Positions 53,439-62,178 of a DNA stretch of 64,000 nt are shown one piece after another. How positions within the stretch are numbered: the first letter of the stretch is position 1; each line of letters starts with the position of its first letter. This DNA comes from Amycolatopsis balhimycina FH 1894. Lineage in GTDB: Bacteria; Actinomycetota; Actinomycetes; Mycobacteriales; Pseudonocardiaceae. The translations under genes were made by a program, and so were the position numbers. The notes beneath the pieces were generated by a model. That model searched no databases. It was not told the DNA's origin and was given only the letters and a program-made list of their open reading frames with translations. Location of the stretch: NCBI RefSeq assembly GCF_000384295.1, contig NZ_KB913037.1, forward strand, positions 4,970,868 through 5,034,867. The letters are read 5' to 3'.

Positions 53439-53888
53439 ATGGCCGAGGACCGGCGGAGCACCACGACCGGGCGGCACGCACTTCGCACCTTCCCCGACGA
53501 CCTCCAAGACCGGCTCGCCGTTCCGGACCCCGAAGATCCGGTTCCCACCCAGCGGACACTGGTCCGCCCGTACGTCCTCACGCGCGGCCGGACGCAGTCG
53601 CGGCGCCACCTCGCGATCGAAGCGCTCGTCTCGACGCGGGCGGGCGCGCACTGGAACGGCGCGCGGCTGACCGGCGAGTTCCGCTCGGTGCGCACCCTCT
53701 GCCACCAGCCACGCTCGGTCGCCGAGGTCGCGGCCAAGCTCAGCGTGCCGCTCGGCGTCGTCCGGGTGCTGCTGGACGACATGGCCGAACTGGGCCTGGT
53801 CACCATCCACGACAGCCGCGTCAACGCCGACGGCCGCCCGGCGGTGGCGCTCATGGAACGCGTTCTGCACGGCCTGCGGCGGCTCTGA
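53439..53888 (+). CDS. DUF742 domain protein (orphan CvnC-like)
   Basis: 149 residues of the DUF742 family: 'LVRPYVLTRGRTQSRRHLAIEALVST', 'EFRSVRTLCHQPRSVAEVAAKLSVPLGVVRVLLDDMAELGLVTIH' (winged-helix-like core) and a C-terminal 'ALMERVLHGLRRL'. Normally the third gene of four-gene conservons (sensor kinase, roadblock, DUF742, small GTPase). Here none of the partners is present; a cation transporter follows 17 bp downstream. GGGGG precedes ATG 53439. Confidence 0.9.
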   Translation: MAEDRRSTTTGRHALRTFPDDLQDRLAVPDPEDPVPTQRTLVRPYVLTRGRTQSRRHLAIEALVSTRAGAHWNGARLTGEFRSVRTLCHQPRSVAEVAAKLSVPLGVVRVLLDDMAELGLVTIHDSRVNADGRPAVALMERVLHGLRRL

Positions 53889-53905
53889 CCACTACGCTCA
53901 CTGAG

Positions 53906-54904
53906 GTGAGCGAGGAAAATTCCGGCGGCGAAAGCACCCTGACCGTCCTGCTCGCCGGCGGGGTGAACCTGGCGATCGCCATCATGAAGCTGATCGCGGG
54001 GATCATCAGCGGCTCTGGCGCGATGCTGTCCGAAGCGGCGCACTCGGTCGCCGACACGATCACCGAGGTCCTGCTGCTGACGGCGTTGAAACGCTCGGCG
54101 CGCCCGGCCGACCGTGTCCACCCCTTCGGCTACGGCAAGGAACGCTACTTCTGGTCGCTGCTCGCCGCCGTCTCGATCTTCGCCTCGGGCGCGATGTTCG
54201 CGCTCTACGAAGGCGTGTCGACCGTGCTGGGGCACGGCGAATCGCAGAGCACGTCGATGCTCAGCTACATCGTCCTGGCCGTGGCGTTCGTGCTCGAAGG
54301 CACGTCGTGGGTCCAGGCGGTGCGCCAGGTCGTCCGGGAGTCGAAGGCCGAGAACCGCTCGCTGTGGACCTACCTCCGGCTGATCGACGACCCGACGCCG
54401 AAGACGGTGCTGTTCGAGGACTCGGCCGCGCTGGTCGGCCTGCTGCTCGCGTTCGGCGGCATCGGGCTGCACCAGCTCACCGGCTCGGAGGTCTGGGACG
54501 GCGCCGCGTCGATCGCCATCGGCCTGCTGCTCGCCTGCGTCGCGTACCTGCTCGGCCGGACCAACCGCGGCCTGCTCGTCGGGCGCCAGGCCGACCCGCA
54601 GCTGGTCCGCGGCATCCGCGACCACCTTTCCGCCGCGCCGGAAATCGAGATCGTGGTGGACCTGCAGACCATGCTGATGGGCACCGACCAGGTCCTGGTC
54701 TGCACCCGCGTCGACTTCGACGACTCGCTCGGCGCGGCGGACCTCGAACGCGCTTGCGTCCGGCTCGCCGGCGAGCTGACTCAGACGTTCCACGACGTCA
54801 CCGAGGTGTTCATCGAACCGGTGCCGCGGTCCGACCCGGACCTGCGGGCGACGGTGCTGGCCCGCTACGGCGACATCGCCGAGCGGTGGAGCAAGAGCCC
54901 GTGA
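53906..54904 (+). CDS. Cation diffusion facilitator family transporter
   Basis: 332 residues, six membrane segments plus a cytoplasmic C-terminal domain. 'GSGAMLSEAAHSVADTITEVLLL' has the two metal-site residues (H/D in HSxxD) of TM2; 'DRVHPFGYGKERYFWSL' is the CDF signature; 'LFEDSAALVGLLLAF' holds the TM5 Asp. Exports Zn2+, Fe2+ or Mn2+ using the proton gradient. GTG 53906, 17 bp behind the DUF742 gene, suggesting a shared transcript. Converges with the CAP gene, 1 bp apart. Confidence 0.9.
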   Translation: MSEENSGGESTLTVLLAGGVNLAIAIMKLIAGIISGSGAMLSEAAHSVADTITEVLLLTALKRSARPADRVHPFGYGKERYFWSLLAAVSIFASGAMFALYEGVSTVLGHGESQSTSMLSYIVLAVAFVLEGTSWVQAVRQVVRESKAENRSLWTYLRLIDDPTPKTVLFEDSAALVGLLLAFGGIGLHQLTGSEVWDGAASIAIGLLLACVAYLLGRTNRGLLVGRQADPQLVRGIRDHLSAAPEIEIVVDLQTMLMGTDQVLVCTRVDFDDSLGAADLERACVRLAGELTQTFHDVTEVFIEPVPRSDPDLRATVLARYGDIAERWSKSP

Positions 54905-54905
54905 C

Positions 54906-55634
54906 TCAGTAGCCGAAGTCCTGGACCCAGTACCAGCCGGCCGTCGTGAGGCCGACGCCGATCTTGGTCAGTGAGCAGTTCAGGATGTTCGCGCGGTGGC
55001 CCTCGGAGTTCATCCACGCGTCCATGACCTGCTCCGCGGACGTCTGCCCCTTCGCGATGTTCTCCGCGCCCGGCTTCGAGTAGCCGGCGTTCTTGATGCG
55101 CTGGTCGAACGTGGTGCCGTCGGGACTGGTGTGGGAAAAGAAGTTCCCGGCCGACATCTGGTCGCTGTACTCCTGCGCGGCCTTCGTCAGGTGCGGCTCC
55201 TCGGCCAGCGGCGCACAGCCCGCCTTCCCCCGCTCGTCGTTGACCCGCGCGACGACCTGGGCGGTGACCGAGGGCGCGACCCGCGCCGCGGCCTTGGTGC
55301 TCGGCGGCGGAGCTTCGGACGTCGTCGGCTGCGGGGCCTCGGACGTCTCGGTCGGGGTCGGCGCCGCGCTGGACGTGGTCGGGGGCGGCGCCGAGGTCGT
55401 CGGCACGGCGGGCTTGCCGGTGGTGGTGGTCTGGACCTGACGGCCAGAGAGGTCGGTGCCGCTGGTGCCGCCGGCCCCGGCGGGGGCGTTCGGCAGCACC
55501 AGTGCCGCGGCGCCGAGCTCGGCGGTGTTTCCTTCCGCGGTGGCCATCCAGGTGCCGGTCGCGGCGGAAAAAACGCCGAGCAGCACACTGAGTGACACCA
55601 TCACCACGCGAGCACGTTCACCAATGGGGGACAC
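54906..55634 (-). CDS. Secreted CAP-domain (SCP/PR-1-like) protein
   Basis: 242 residues. One N-terminal hydrophobic helix after 'SPIGERARV' (signal or anchor), then a ~90-residue Thr/Pro/Ser-rich linker ('PTTSAPPPTTSSAAPTPTE'), and a CAP domain from ~125: 'VVARVNDERGKAGCAPLAEEPHLTKAAQEYSDQMSAGNFFSHTSPDG', 'GAENIAKGQTSAEQVMDAWMNSEGHRANIL', 'IGVGLTTAGWYWVQDFG', with the cavity His and Glu residues. Extracellular; bacterial CAP proteins have no firm activity. GTG 55634 puts two Arg before the helix; ATG 55601 is possible. Confidence 0.88.
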   Translation of the reverse strand: MSPIGERARVVMVSLSVLLGVFSAATGTWMATAEGNTAELGAAALVLPNAPAGAGGTSGTDLSGRQVQTTTTGKPAVPTTSAPPPTTSSAAPTPTETSEAPQPTTSEAPPPSTKAAARVAPSVTAQVVARVNDERGKAGCAPLAEEPHLTKAAQEYSDQMSAGNFFSHTSPDGTTFDQRIKNAGYSKPGAENIAKGQTSAEQVMDAWMNSEGHRANILNCSLTKIGVGLTTAGWYWVQDFGY

Positions 55635-55763
55635 GGCGCAGGAACGTATCACGGAACGATTACAGCGAGAACCCTGCGAACGCACTGGTCACATTTTCCG
55701 GCCCGTGTTTTTCGGTGACAGGCACGGATTTCGCGGCAATCGGCCGCTTGCTCGTTACTCCAT

Positions 55764-58700
55764 TCAGCCGTGTCGCACGACGAACACGGCGTCGCCGGAC
55801 GCGGTCACCGGACGCCCGTTCGGGTCCTGAGCGGTGACCGTCGCCTTGCCCGTGAAGCCTTCCTTGCCCGCGATCGTCGTGCAGGTGTAGGTGATTTCCG
55901 CGTCCACGGCCAGGTCCGGCCCGGTGTGCGCGCACGCCGTCGTGTGGTCGTCCACGACGGCCAGGCCGGCGAGCGGCACGTCGCCGGTGTTCTTCACCAG
56001 GATCGAGAACGTGACAATCGCGCCTTCGCGCACTTCGTACGGCGTCGCGTCCTTCATCAACGCGATCTCGGGGTGGATGACGTCGACTTTCGCGTCATCG
56101 GCCGATTGCACGGCGCGACCGGTCGGGTCGATTCCGGTCACCTCCGCGGATTCCGCGAAGTCGTCGTCCGGCGCTTTCCGGGTGCAGGTGTACGTCTTCG
56201 TCGCGCCCGTTGCCAGACTGTCGAACTTCTTCGCGCAGGCCTGAGTGTCCATAATGGACACCTCGGTCAGCGAGACGTCGCCGGTGTTGCGGACGACCAC
56301 CGTGAAGGTGACTTCGTCCCCCGCACGGACCGGCTTGGGCGGGGCGTCCACCGTGAGCTGCACGGCCGGGTGGATGACGTCGATCTTGTCGGAGTCCGTG
56401 GTTTCGAGCGGCGGCCCCACGGGCGCGGTCGCCGTGGCCTTCGCGGTGTTGACGACGTCGTCGGCCGGCGCGGTCGTCGTGCAGTCGAACTTCTGCGCGG
56501 CACCGGCTTCCAGCTTGGCGAAGGTCTTGACGCAGGCCGGTCCGCCGGTGACCTCGACGGTGGTCAGCGAGCCGTCGCCGGTGTTGGTCACGGTGATCGT
56601 GGACGTCACGGTGTCGCCGGCCCGGAAGGGTCCGCCGTGGATCTCCTGGGCGACCGCCAGTCCAGGGTGCAGCACGGTGTAGGACGCGTCGTCGGTCGCG
56701 CTGACCTGGCGGTTCGTCGGATCGGTGCCTGTTGCGGTGGCGGAGCTCACGAAATTGTCGGTGCCGGCGTTTACCTTGCAGGAGTGGCGCTGCCGGGCGC
56801 CGGGAAGGAGAGTGCCGATGGTTTGAGCGCACGCCGGAGTGCGACTGTCCACAACGGACACGTGGGTCAGTGGGACATCGCCGGTGTTCGCGACGACGAG
56901 GGTGAACGTCACGGTGTCGCCTTGCCGGACCTGCGCGGGCGTCGCGTCGTTCGTGATGGTGACCGCCGGGTGGATGATGTCGACCGGTACCTCGGCGGTG
57001 GCTGTCACCGGACGGTTCGTGGCGTCCGTACCGGTCACCTTCGCGGTGGCGGCGAAGTCGGCTTCGCCGGCGAACTGGGTGCAGTTGTAGGTCTGCTTCG
57101 CCTGCGGTTCGAGTGAGCCCAAGGTGCGGGCGCAGTCCGCGGCTAGCTGGTCGGCGACGGACACGTCTCGCAGCACGCTGTCACCGGTGTTCACGACCGT
57201 GATCTCCGACGTCACGGTGTCGCCTGCGCGGACGACCTTCGGGTCGGCGGTCCTGGTGATCGCGACGGCCGGGTGGATCACGTCCACGTTCGCGCCAGCG
57301 GAGGCGGTGACGTCCGGGCCTACCGGTGCGGTGGCGGTGACTCGCACGGTGCGAGTGACGTCGTCGGCCGGGGCGGTGGTGGTGCAGCCGAAGTCGCGTG
57401 TGGCGCCGGGTTCGAGTGCGTCGTCGATCGTCTGGGTGCAGCCGGTGACTCGTGCGTGCGGACCTGACGTGCCGGATCGCGTGCTGGTGGCCTGCGTGCT
57501 CGCGCCTTGCGTGCTTGTGACTTGCATGCCTGTGACTTGCATGCCTGGGGCTTGCGTGTCCGTCACGCGGAGGCCGGTCAGCGGCACGTCGCCGGTGTTG
57601 CGCACGGTGATCCGGAAGGGCACGGTGTCGCCCGCGCGGAACGGGCCACCCACGACGTCCGCGGTGATCGCAACGGCGGGGTGCCGCACGGCGAACGCGG
57701 CCTCGGCGGCCGCCTCGACCGGGCGGCCGGTCGGGTCGGTGCCGGTCACCGTCGGCTTGTTCGTGAAGCCGGTGGCGCCCGCGACGGTCGTGCACGTGTA
57801 GGCCTGCTCCGCCCGCGGCTGGAGCGTGTCGAGCGGCTTCGCGCACGCGGCGACCTGGTCGTCCACGACCGCGACGCCGGTGAGCGGCACGTCGCCGGTG
57901 TTGGCGGCGGTGATCGTCCAGGTCACCGTGTCGCCTTCGCGGACCTGGGCGGGTGCGGCCCGGACGGCCAGCGCGACGGCGGGGTGGATGACGTCGACCA
58001 CGGCGTCGTCGGTGACCTTGACCGTGCGGCCGAGCTGGTCCTTGCCGGTGGCGGTGGCCGTGGTGGCGAAGTCGTCGGCCGGTGCGGGTGCGGTGCACGT
58101 GTACGTCTGCCTGCCCTGCGCCTGCTTGCCTTGTGGCGGCAGCGCGCCGATCGCCTTGGCGCAGGCCGGAGTGCGGTCGTCGGTGACGGCGACTTCGGTC
58201 AGCGGCGCGTCACCGGCGTTGGCGACGGTGATCGTGAAGGTGATCGGGTCGCCGGCGCGGGCGACGGCCGGGACAGCGTCCTTCGCGAGGGTGAGCGCCG
58301 GGGTGATCACCGTGACGGTGGCCGCCGCGGTGGCGGTCACGGGCCGGCCGCCCAGGTCGGTGCCGGTGGCGGTCACCTGGGACGTCGTGGTCCGGGACGG
58401 GTTCGCCGTGCACGTGTACGTCTGCGTCGCGCCCGCGGCCAGGCCGGCGAAGGTGCGCGAGCACGACGTCGTCGTGTCGTCGGTGACCTTGACCGGCGCG
58501 AGCGGGCTGTCGCCGGTGTTGCGCACGGCGACCGTCCAGGTGACGGTGTCGCCGGCGTGGATCACCGGGTGGTCCGCGGTGGTGGTGACCTCGACGGCGG
58601 GCGCGATCGTCGGCGCGGGGGCGTCGGCGGTGGCCGTGACCTGCTTGCCGAGTTCGTCGCGGGCCGCGGCGGCGGCCGTGTTGACACCGTCGGCGATCGG

Positions 58701-60335
58701 CGTCTTCGCCGCGCACTCCCACGTGCGGCTTTCGCCGGGGGCGAGCGTTCCGGACGGCGACCGCGTGCACGACGGCGTCTTCGGGTCAGTCACCTCGACG
58801 TCGCTGAGCCCGGTGTCGCCGGTGTTCGCGGCGGTGATCGTGAACGTCGCGGTGTCGCCGGCGCGGTAGGCGGGCCGGTCGGCCGTCTTCGTGAGGCCGA
58901 GTGCCGGGTGCAAGACGTCGACTCGGGCGGCGGCCACACCTTCGAGGGCGTCGCCGAGCGCGCTCGTGCCGGTCGCCTTCACGGTGTTCGTGAACGCTTT
59001 CGTGAACGCTTTCGTGAAACTGTCGGCCGGCGTGGTTCCGGTGCAGGAGTAGCTGACCGTCCGGCCCGGGTCGAGCGTGCCGAGTGGCTTCGCGCAGTCC
59101 GGGACGACGTCGGCGGCGACCTGCACACCGGACGCCGGGACGCTGCCCGGGTTCGTCACGACGACGGTGAACACGACCGGCTCACCGGCGTGCGCCTTCG
59201 GCCGGTCCGCGCGCACGGCGACCCGGAGGTCGGGCACCGGCACCGAGAACGCGAGGTTCTGCGCGAGGTAGGCGTCGCCGCTGGTCACGAAGCCGAGCCT
59301 GGTGCTCGTCGCGCCGGCGGCGACGCTGTCGACGTTGAACGCCTTGGCGTCGACACTGAAGTTGTTCTTGACACCCGGGGCCGCGGCCGCCGCCGTGTTG
59401 ACGCTTTCGGCGTTCGCGACGAAGAAGTTCGACGTGCCGCCGGTCGAGGGCTCGGCCGCCGGCGTGCCGTCGACCAGGAACTGGTCGCCGGACGCACCCC
59501 AGTCGCCGTCGTACGCGGTGACGCCGAGGTGGGCGTCGGCGGCCGCGGCGCGGAAGCCGGTGATCGTTGTCTCGGCGACCGGGTCGCCGGCGGCCTGCCG
59601 GACGTGCCCGTCGTAGACAACAACCTTGCGCTTGTCCGGTGCGTAGTCGGCGTTGCGCTCCGGATAGGCGTAGACGAGCGCGACCGACCAGCCGCCGACG
59701 CAGCCGAAACCCTTGGGAGCCCAGACGTTGCCGAGCGTCAGGTCGAGCGCGGTTCCGGTCGGGGCGTTCGCGAACTGGCCGGTCACGTCGGCGTGGGCCG
59801 AGTAGTAACCCGCGTCTTCGGCGTAGCCCTCGGGCGCCAGGTCGACGGATTTCGCGCTGCCGACGGAAAGCCGTACCTGCTGCTTCGCGGGCGTCCCGGG
59901 CGGAACGGCCACAGGGACGCTCTTGCCGGAATCGCACGTGGTCGTGTTCCCCGCCCAGTTCAGGCGGGCGAAGACGATCTTCGCGCCGGGCGGAACGCTC
60001 ACCGACGCACTGGCCGAGTCGAAGGTGCCCGGGTCGGCGTCGATGTCGGCCCACTGCATGAAGAAGTCGTCGTTGGCCATGGTGTCTTTGCGGTCCGCGG
60101 TGTTCGCGCACGCCGCGGGGGTGGCGACCGGGCCGGCGGTCGGCGCGCCGTCCGCGGCGACCGGGCAGCGCAGGACGCCGTTGCCCGCGTAGAGGAAGTC
60201 GCCGTAGACCACGGCGTCGTAGCCGACCTTGAGGGGCCCGGCGGCGGCCGCGCCCGCCGCCGGCACGATGGCCGAGGCCAGGAAGACCAATGCCAGCACG
60301 AGAATCGGGCGAAGCGGTCTTTCGGGCAACGGCAC
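55764..60335 (-). CDS. Large secreted DUF11/CARDB-type repeat surface protein
   Basis: 1523 residues. Signal peptide ~1-32 ('LALVFLASAIVPAAGAAAAG'); head domain ~33-375 ('DFFMQWADIDADPGTFDSASASVSVPPGAKIVFARLNWAGN'), resembling the beta-rich N-terminal domains of surface adhesins; then eleven ~95-105-residue repeats of DUF11 type, each opening with 'HPAV..T...P..VRAGDTVTFTI.V.NTGD.PL' and carrying a Cys pair likely to form a disulfide. The chain ends 'VFVVRHG', exactly at a repeat boundary, with no LPxTG, lipobox or membrane anchor. Repeat 6 holds a 25-residue insertion from 15-bp tandem repeats. GTG 60335 with GAGGA upstream. Confidence 0.9.
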   Translation of the reverse strand: MPLPERPLRPILVLALVFLASAIVPAAGAAAAGPLKVGYDAVVYGDFLYAGNGVLRCPVAADGAPTAGPVATPAACANTADRKDTMANDDFFMQWADIDADPGTFDSASASVSVPPGAKIVFARLNWAGNTTTCDSGKSVPVAVPPGTPAKQQVRLSVGSAKSVDLAPEGYAEDAGYYSAHADVTGQFANAPTGTALDLTLGNVWAPKGFGCVGGWSVALVYAYPERNADYAPDKRKVVVYDGHVRQAAGDPVAETTITGFRAAAADAHLGVTAYDGDWGASGDQFLVDGTPAAEPSTGGTSNFFVANAESVNTAAAAAPGVKNNFSVDAKAFNVDSVAAGATSTRLGFVTSGDAYLAQNLAFSVPVPDLRVAVRADRPKAHAGEPVVFTVVVTNPGSVPASGVQVAADVVPDCAKPLGTLDPGRTVSYSCTGTTPADSFTKAFTKAFTNTVKATGTSALGDALEGVAAARVDVLHPALGLTKTADRPAYRAGDTATFTITAANTGDTGLSDVEVTDPKTPSCTRSPSGTLAPGESRTWECAAKTPIADGVNTAAAAARDELGKQVTATADAPAPTIAPAVEVTTTADHPVIHAGDTVTWTVAVRNTGDSPLAPVKVTDDTTTSCSRTFAGLAAGATQTYTCTANPSRTTTSQVTATGTDLGGRPVTATAAATVTVITPALTLAKDAVPAVARAGDPITFTITVANAGDAPLTEVAVTDDRTPACAKAIGALPPQGKQAQGRQTYTCTAPAPADDFATTATATGKDQLGRTVKVTDDAVVDVIHPAVALAVRAAPAQVREGDTVTWTITAANTGDVPLTGVAVVDDQVAACAKPLDTLQPRAEQAYTCTTVAGATGFTNKPTVTGTDPTGRPVEAAAEAAFAVRHPAVAITADVVGGPFRAGDTVPFRITVRNTGDVPLTGLRVTDTQAPGMQVTGMQVTSTQGASTQATSTRSGTSGPHARVTGCTQTIDDALEPGATRDFGCTTTAPADDVTRTVRVTATAPVGPDVTASAGANVDVIHPAVAITRTADPKVVRAGDTVTSEITVVNTGDSVLRDVSVADQLAADCARTLGSLEPQAKQTYNCTQFAGEADFAATAKVTGTDATNRPVTATAEVPVDIIHPAVTITNDATPAQVRQGDTVTFTLVVANTGDVPLTHVSVVDSRTPACAQTIGTLLPGARQRHSCKVNAGTDNFVSSATATGTDPTNRQVSATDDASYTVLHPGLAVAQEIHGGPFRAGDTVTSTITVTNTGDGSLTTVEVTGGPACVKTFAKLEAGAAQKFDCTTTAPADDVVNTAKATATAPVGPPLETTDSDKIDVIHPAVQLTVDAPPKPVRAGDEVTFTVVVRNTGDVSLTEVSIMDTQACAKKFDSLATGATKTYTCTRKAPDDDFAESAEVTGIDPTGRAVQSADDAKVDVIHPEIALMKDATPYEVREGAIVTFSILVKNTGDVPLAGLAVVDDHTTACAHTGPDLAVDAEITYTCTTIAGKEGFTGKATVTAQDPNGRPVTASGDAVFVVRHG
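57486..57560. repeat. Five tandem 15-bp repeats inside the DUF11 protein gene
   Basis: Units of 15 bp related to TGTGACTTGCATGCC (two identical copies at 57516-57530 and 57531-57545, three diverged copies around them). In frame they give pentapeptides DTQAP, GMQVT, GMQVT, STQGA, STQAT in a loop of repeat 6. Length variation between strains is expected. Confidence 0.85.
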
Positions 60336-60404
60336 TCCTCGCCACCTCCGGGGCCGAGACGACCTTGGGAGCGTGGCACGAGAACCGGTCTTACGCCTTC
60401 GATC

Positions 60405-60875
60405 TCACTCGTTCGTGGAACCGGTCAGCTTCGCCGTCGACTCGTGGGTGAGGGCGGTGGCCGCCTCGACGAACCCGATGATCGTGCGCAGTTCGCCGTC
60501 GGTGTAGCGGTCGCACAGCTCGTACATGCCCTTGACGAGGTGGTCCCACAGGTGCAGGCCACTCGCGATGGTCTGCAGGTCCAGGGCGATGAGGATCTTG
60601 CGCCGGTCGTCCGGGTGCGGTTCGCGGTTGACGATGCCCTTGCTCTCCAGCCGGTCGATCATCGCCGTCACCGACGCGGGCGCGAGCCCGGAGTGCCGCG
60701 CGAGGTCCTTCGGCGTCTGCGGCCCGAACCGCGCGAGGTAGTCCAGGACCTTGCTCTCCACCGCCGACAGCCCCCGGGTCTCCGAGATCGCCGTGTGGAA
60801 CATGACCGTCTCCGTCGACAGCTCCCGCGACCTGAGCAGGACTGCTTCGACCAGTTTCGCTCGCTCGCTTGACAC
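60405..60875 (-). CDS. MarR family transcriptional regulator
   Basis: 156 residues, winged HTH: 'GPQTPKDLARHSGLAPASVTAMIDRLESKGIVNREPHPDDRRKILIAL'. GTG 60875 is chosen because the protein then starts at the family N-terminus; the longer frame runs into the divergent monooxygenase gene. Divergent from a FAD monooxygenase gene with two TTCG-N6-CGAA sites between, so a repressor of that gene and itself. Confidence 0.9.
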   Translation of the reverse strand: MSSERAKLVEAVLLRSRELSTETVMFHTAISETRGLSAVESKVLDYLARFGPQTPKDLARHSGLAPASVTAMIDRLESKGIVNREPHPDDRRKILIALDLQTIASGLHLWDHLVKGMYELCDRYTDGELRTIIGFVEAATALTHESTAKLTGSTNE

Positions 60876-60901
60876 GGCGACCAGCCTAGCCCACTCTTTA
60901 G

Positions 60902-60915
60902 TTCGACAGAACGAA
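60902..60915. promoter_or_regulatory. MarR operator 1, TTCG-N6-CGAA
   Basis: TTCGACAGAACGAA, inverted repeat with 6-bp spacer, in the 73-bp space between divergent MarR and FAD-monooxygenase genes. A second copy with identical arms and spacing is 29 bp away. Confidence 0.65.
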
Positions 60916-60930
60916 TTACTTTCTAAGACA

Positions 60931-60944
60931 TTCGAGGGGTCGAA
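60931..60944. promoter_or_regulatory. MarR operator 2, TTCG-N6-CGAA, over the ribosome site
   Basis: TTCGAGGGGTCGAA. Same arms and spacing as operator 1; it contains the GAGGGG ribosome-binding site of the monooxygenase gene, so protein bound here would sit at the very start of the transcript region. Confidence 0.65.
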
Positions 60945-60948
60945 CGAC

Positions 60949-62142
60949 ATGACACGGGCACTGATCATCGGGGGCGGCATCGCGGGCACGATCACGGCCA
61001 TCGCCCTGCACGAAGCCGGGCACGAGCCGCTGCTGTTCGAGGCGTACGACCGGACCGCCGAAGGCGTCGGCGCGTTCCTGACGCTGGCGGTCAACGGCTT
61101 GGACGCCCTGCTCCCGCTCGGCCTGAAGGACGTGGTCAAGAGCACGGGCTTCGATTCACCGCGGATGTCGATCGCGCTCGGCGACGGCACCCGGCTGGCC
61201 GAGTTCCCCCTCGGCGGCACGCTGCCGGACGGCACGGTGAGCCAGACCGTGCTGCGTTCCGACCTCTACGTCGCGTTGCGCGACGAAGCCGCCCGACGCG
61301 GGATCCACGCCGAGTACGGCAAGCGCCTGATCGGCGCGAGCCAGACGTCTTCGCAGGTCAGAGCCGACTTCTCGGACGGCTCCCACGCGGAAGGCGACCT
61401 CCTGATCGGCGCCGACGGCCTCCGCTCGCGGGTCCGCACGATCATCGACCCGGACGCGCCGTCACCGCGGTACGTCCCCCTGCTGAACACCGGCGGGTTC
61501 GCCGAAGGCCTGGACCTGCCCGACGAGCCGGGCATGCTGAACATGGTGTTCGGCAAGCGCGTGTTCTTCTGCCACGTGGTCAGCCCGGACGGCCGCGTCT
61601 GGTGGTTCGCGAACCCTGCCCGCAAGACCGAGCCGACCACGTCGGAACTGGCGACGCTCGCCGGGGAGAAGCTGCGGGCCGAGCTGCTGGACCTGGTCGC
61701 ACGCGACCGGACACCGGCGACGGAGGTCATCCGCGCGACGCGCGAGATCTACCCGGCCTGGCCGACGTACGACTTCCCGACGGTCCCGGTCTGGCACCGC
61801 GGCCGCATGGTGATCATCGGCGACGCGGCGCACGCGACGTCACCGGCGGCGGGCCAAGGCGCGTCGATGGCCATCGAAGATGCCGTCACGCTGGGCAAAT
61901 GCCTGCGCGACGTGGCCGGTGTCGAGCCCGCATTGGCGAAGTACGAGAGCTTGCGACGCGACCGTGTCGAGGCGGTGGTCGCGGCCGGCAAGCGCAACGG
62001 CGACCAGAAGGTGATCGGCCCGGTCGGGCGCGTCGTCCGCGACTTCTTCATCAAGCGGGCGTTCGCGAAGCCTTTCGACGAGGACCCGAACGCCTTCATG
62101 TGGAACCACCGCGTCGACTGGGACGAGAAGGTGGCCGTTTAG
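60949..62142 (+). CDS. FAD-dependent monooxygenase (PHBH-fold aromatic hydroxylase type)
   Basis: 397 residues. 'ALIIGGGIAGTITAIALHEAG' is the N-terminal GxGxxG FAD motif, 'LIGADGLRSRVR' the DG motif, and 'MVIIGDAAHATSPAAGQGASMAIEDA' the GD motif binding the ribityl chain. Group A flavoprotein hydroxylases add one oxygen to aromatics, antibiotics or similar compounds. GAGGGG precedes ATG 60949. With the divergent MarR gene it forms a typical ligand-induced detoxification pair. Confidence 0.92.
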   Translation: MTRALIIGGGIAGTITAIALHEAGHEPLLFEAYDRTAEGVGAFLTLAVNGLDALLPLGLKDVVKSTGFDSPRMSIALGDGTRLAEFPLGGTLPDGTVSQTVLRSDLYVALRDEAARRGIHAEYGKRLIGASQTSSQVRADFSDGSHAEGDLLIGADGLRSRVRTIIDPDAPSPRYVPLLNTGGFAEGLDLPDEPGMLNMVFGKRVFFCHVVSPDGRVWWFANPARKTEPTTSELATLAGEKLRAELLDLVARDRTPATEVIRATREIYPAWPTYDFPTVPVWHRGRMVIIGDAAHATSPAAGQGASMAIEDAVTLGKCLRDVAGVEPALAKYESLRRDRVEAVVAAGKRNGDQKVIGPVGRVVRDFFIKRAFAKPFDEDPNAFMWNHRVDWDEKVAV

Positions 62143-62178
62143 CGCCCGAGGCACTCTTTCCCGCCGAGGGCGAATCCA

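Noticed and set aside
55764..59200. Regular ~300-bp periodicity that could be taken for a CRISPR-like or satellite array
   Set aside because: It comes from protein domain repeats with diverged codons; there are no short identical repeats with unique spacers.
57507..60872. 1121-codon plus-strand frame opposite the DUF11 protein
   Set aside because: It mirrors the repeats of the true minus-strand gene and contains only low-complexity Arg/Gly/Val sequence.
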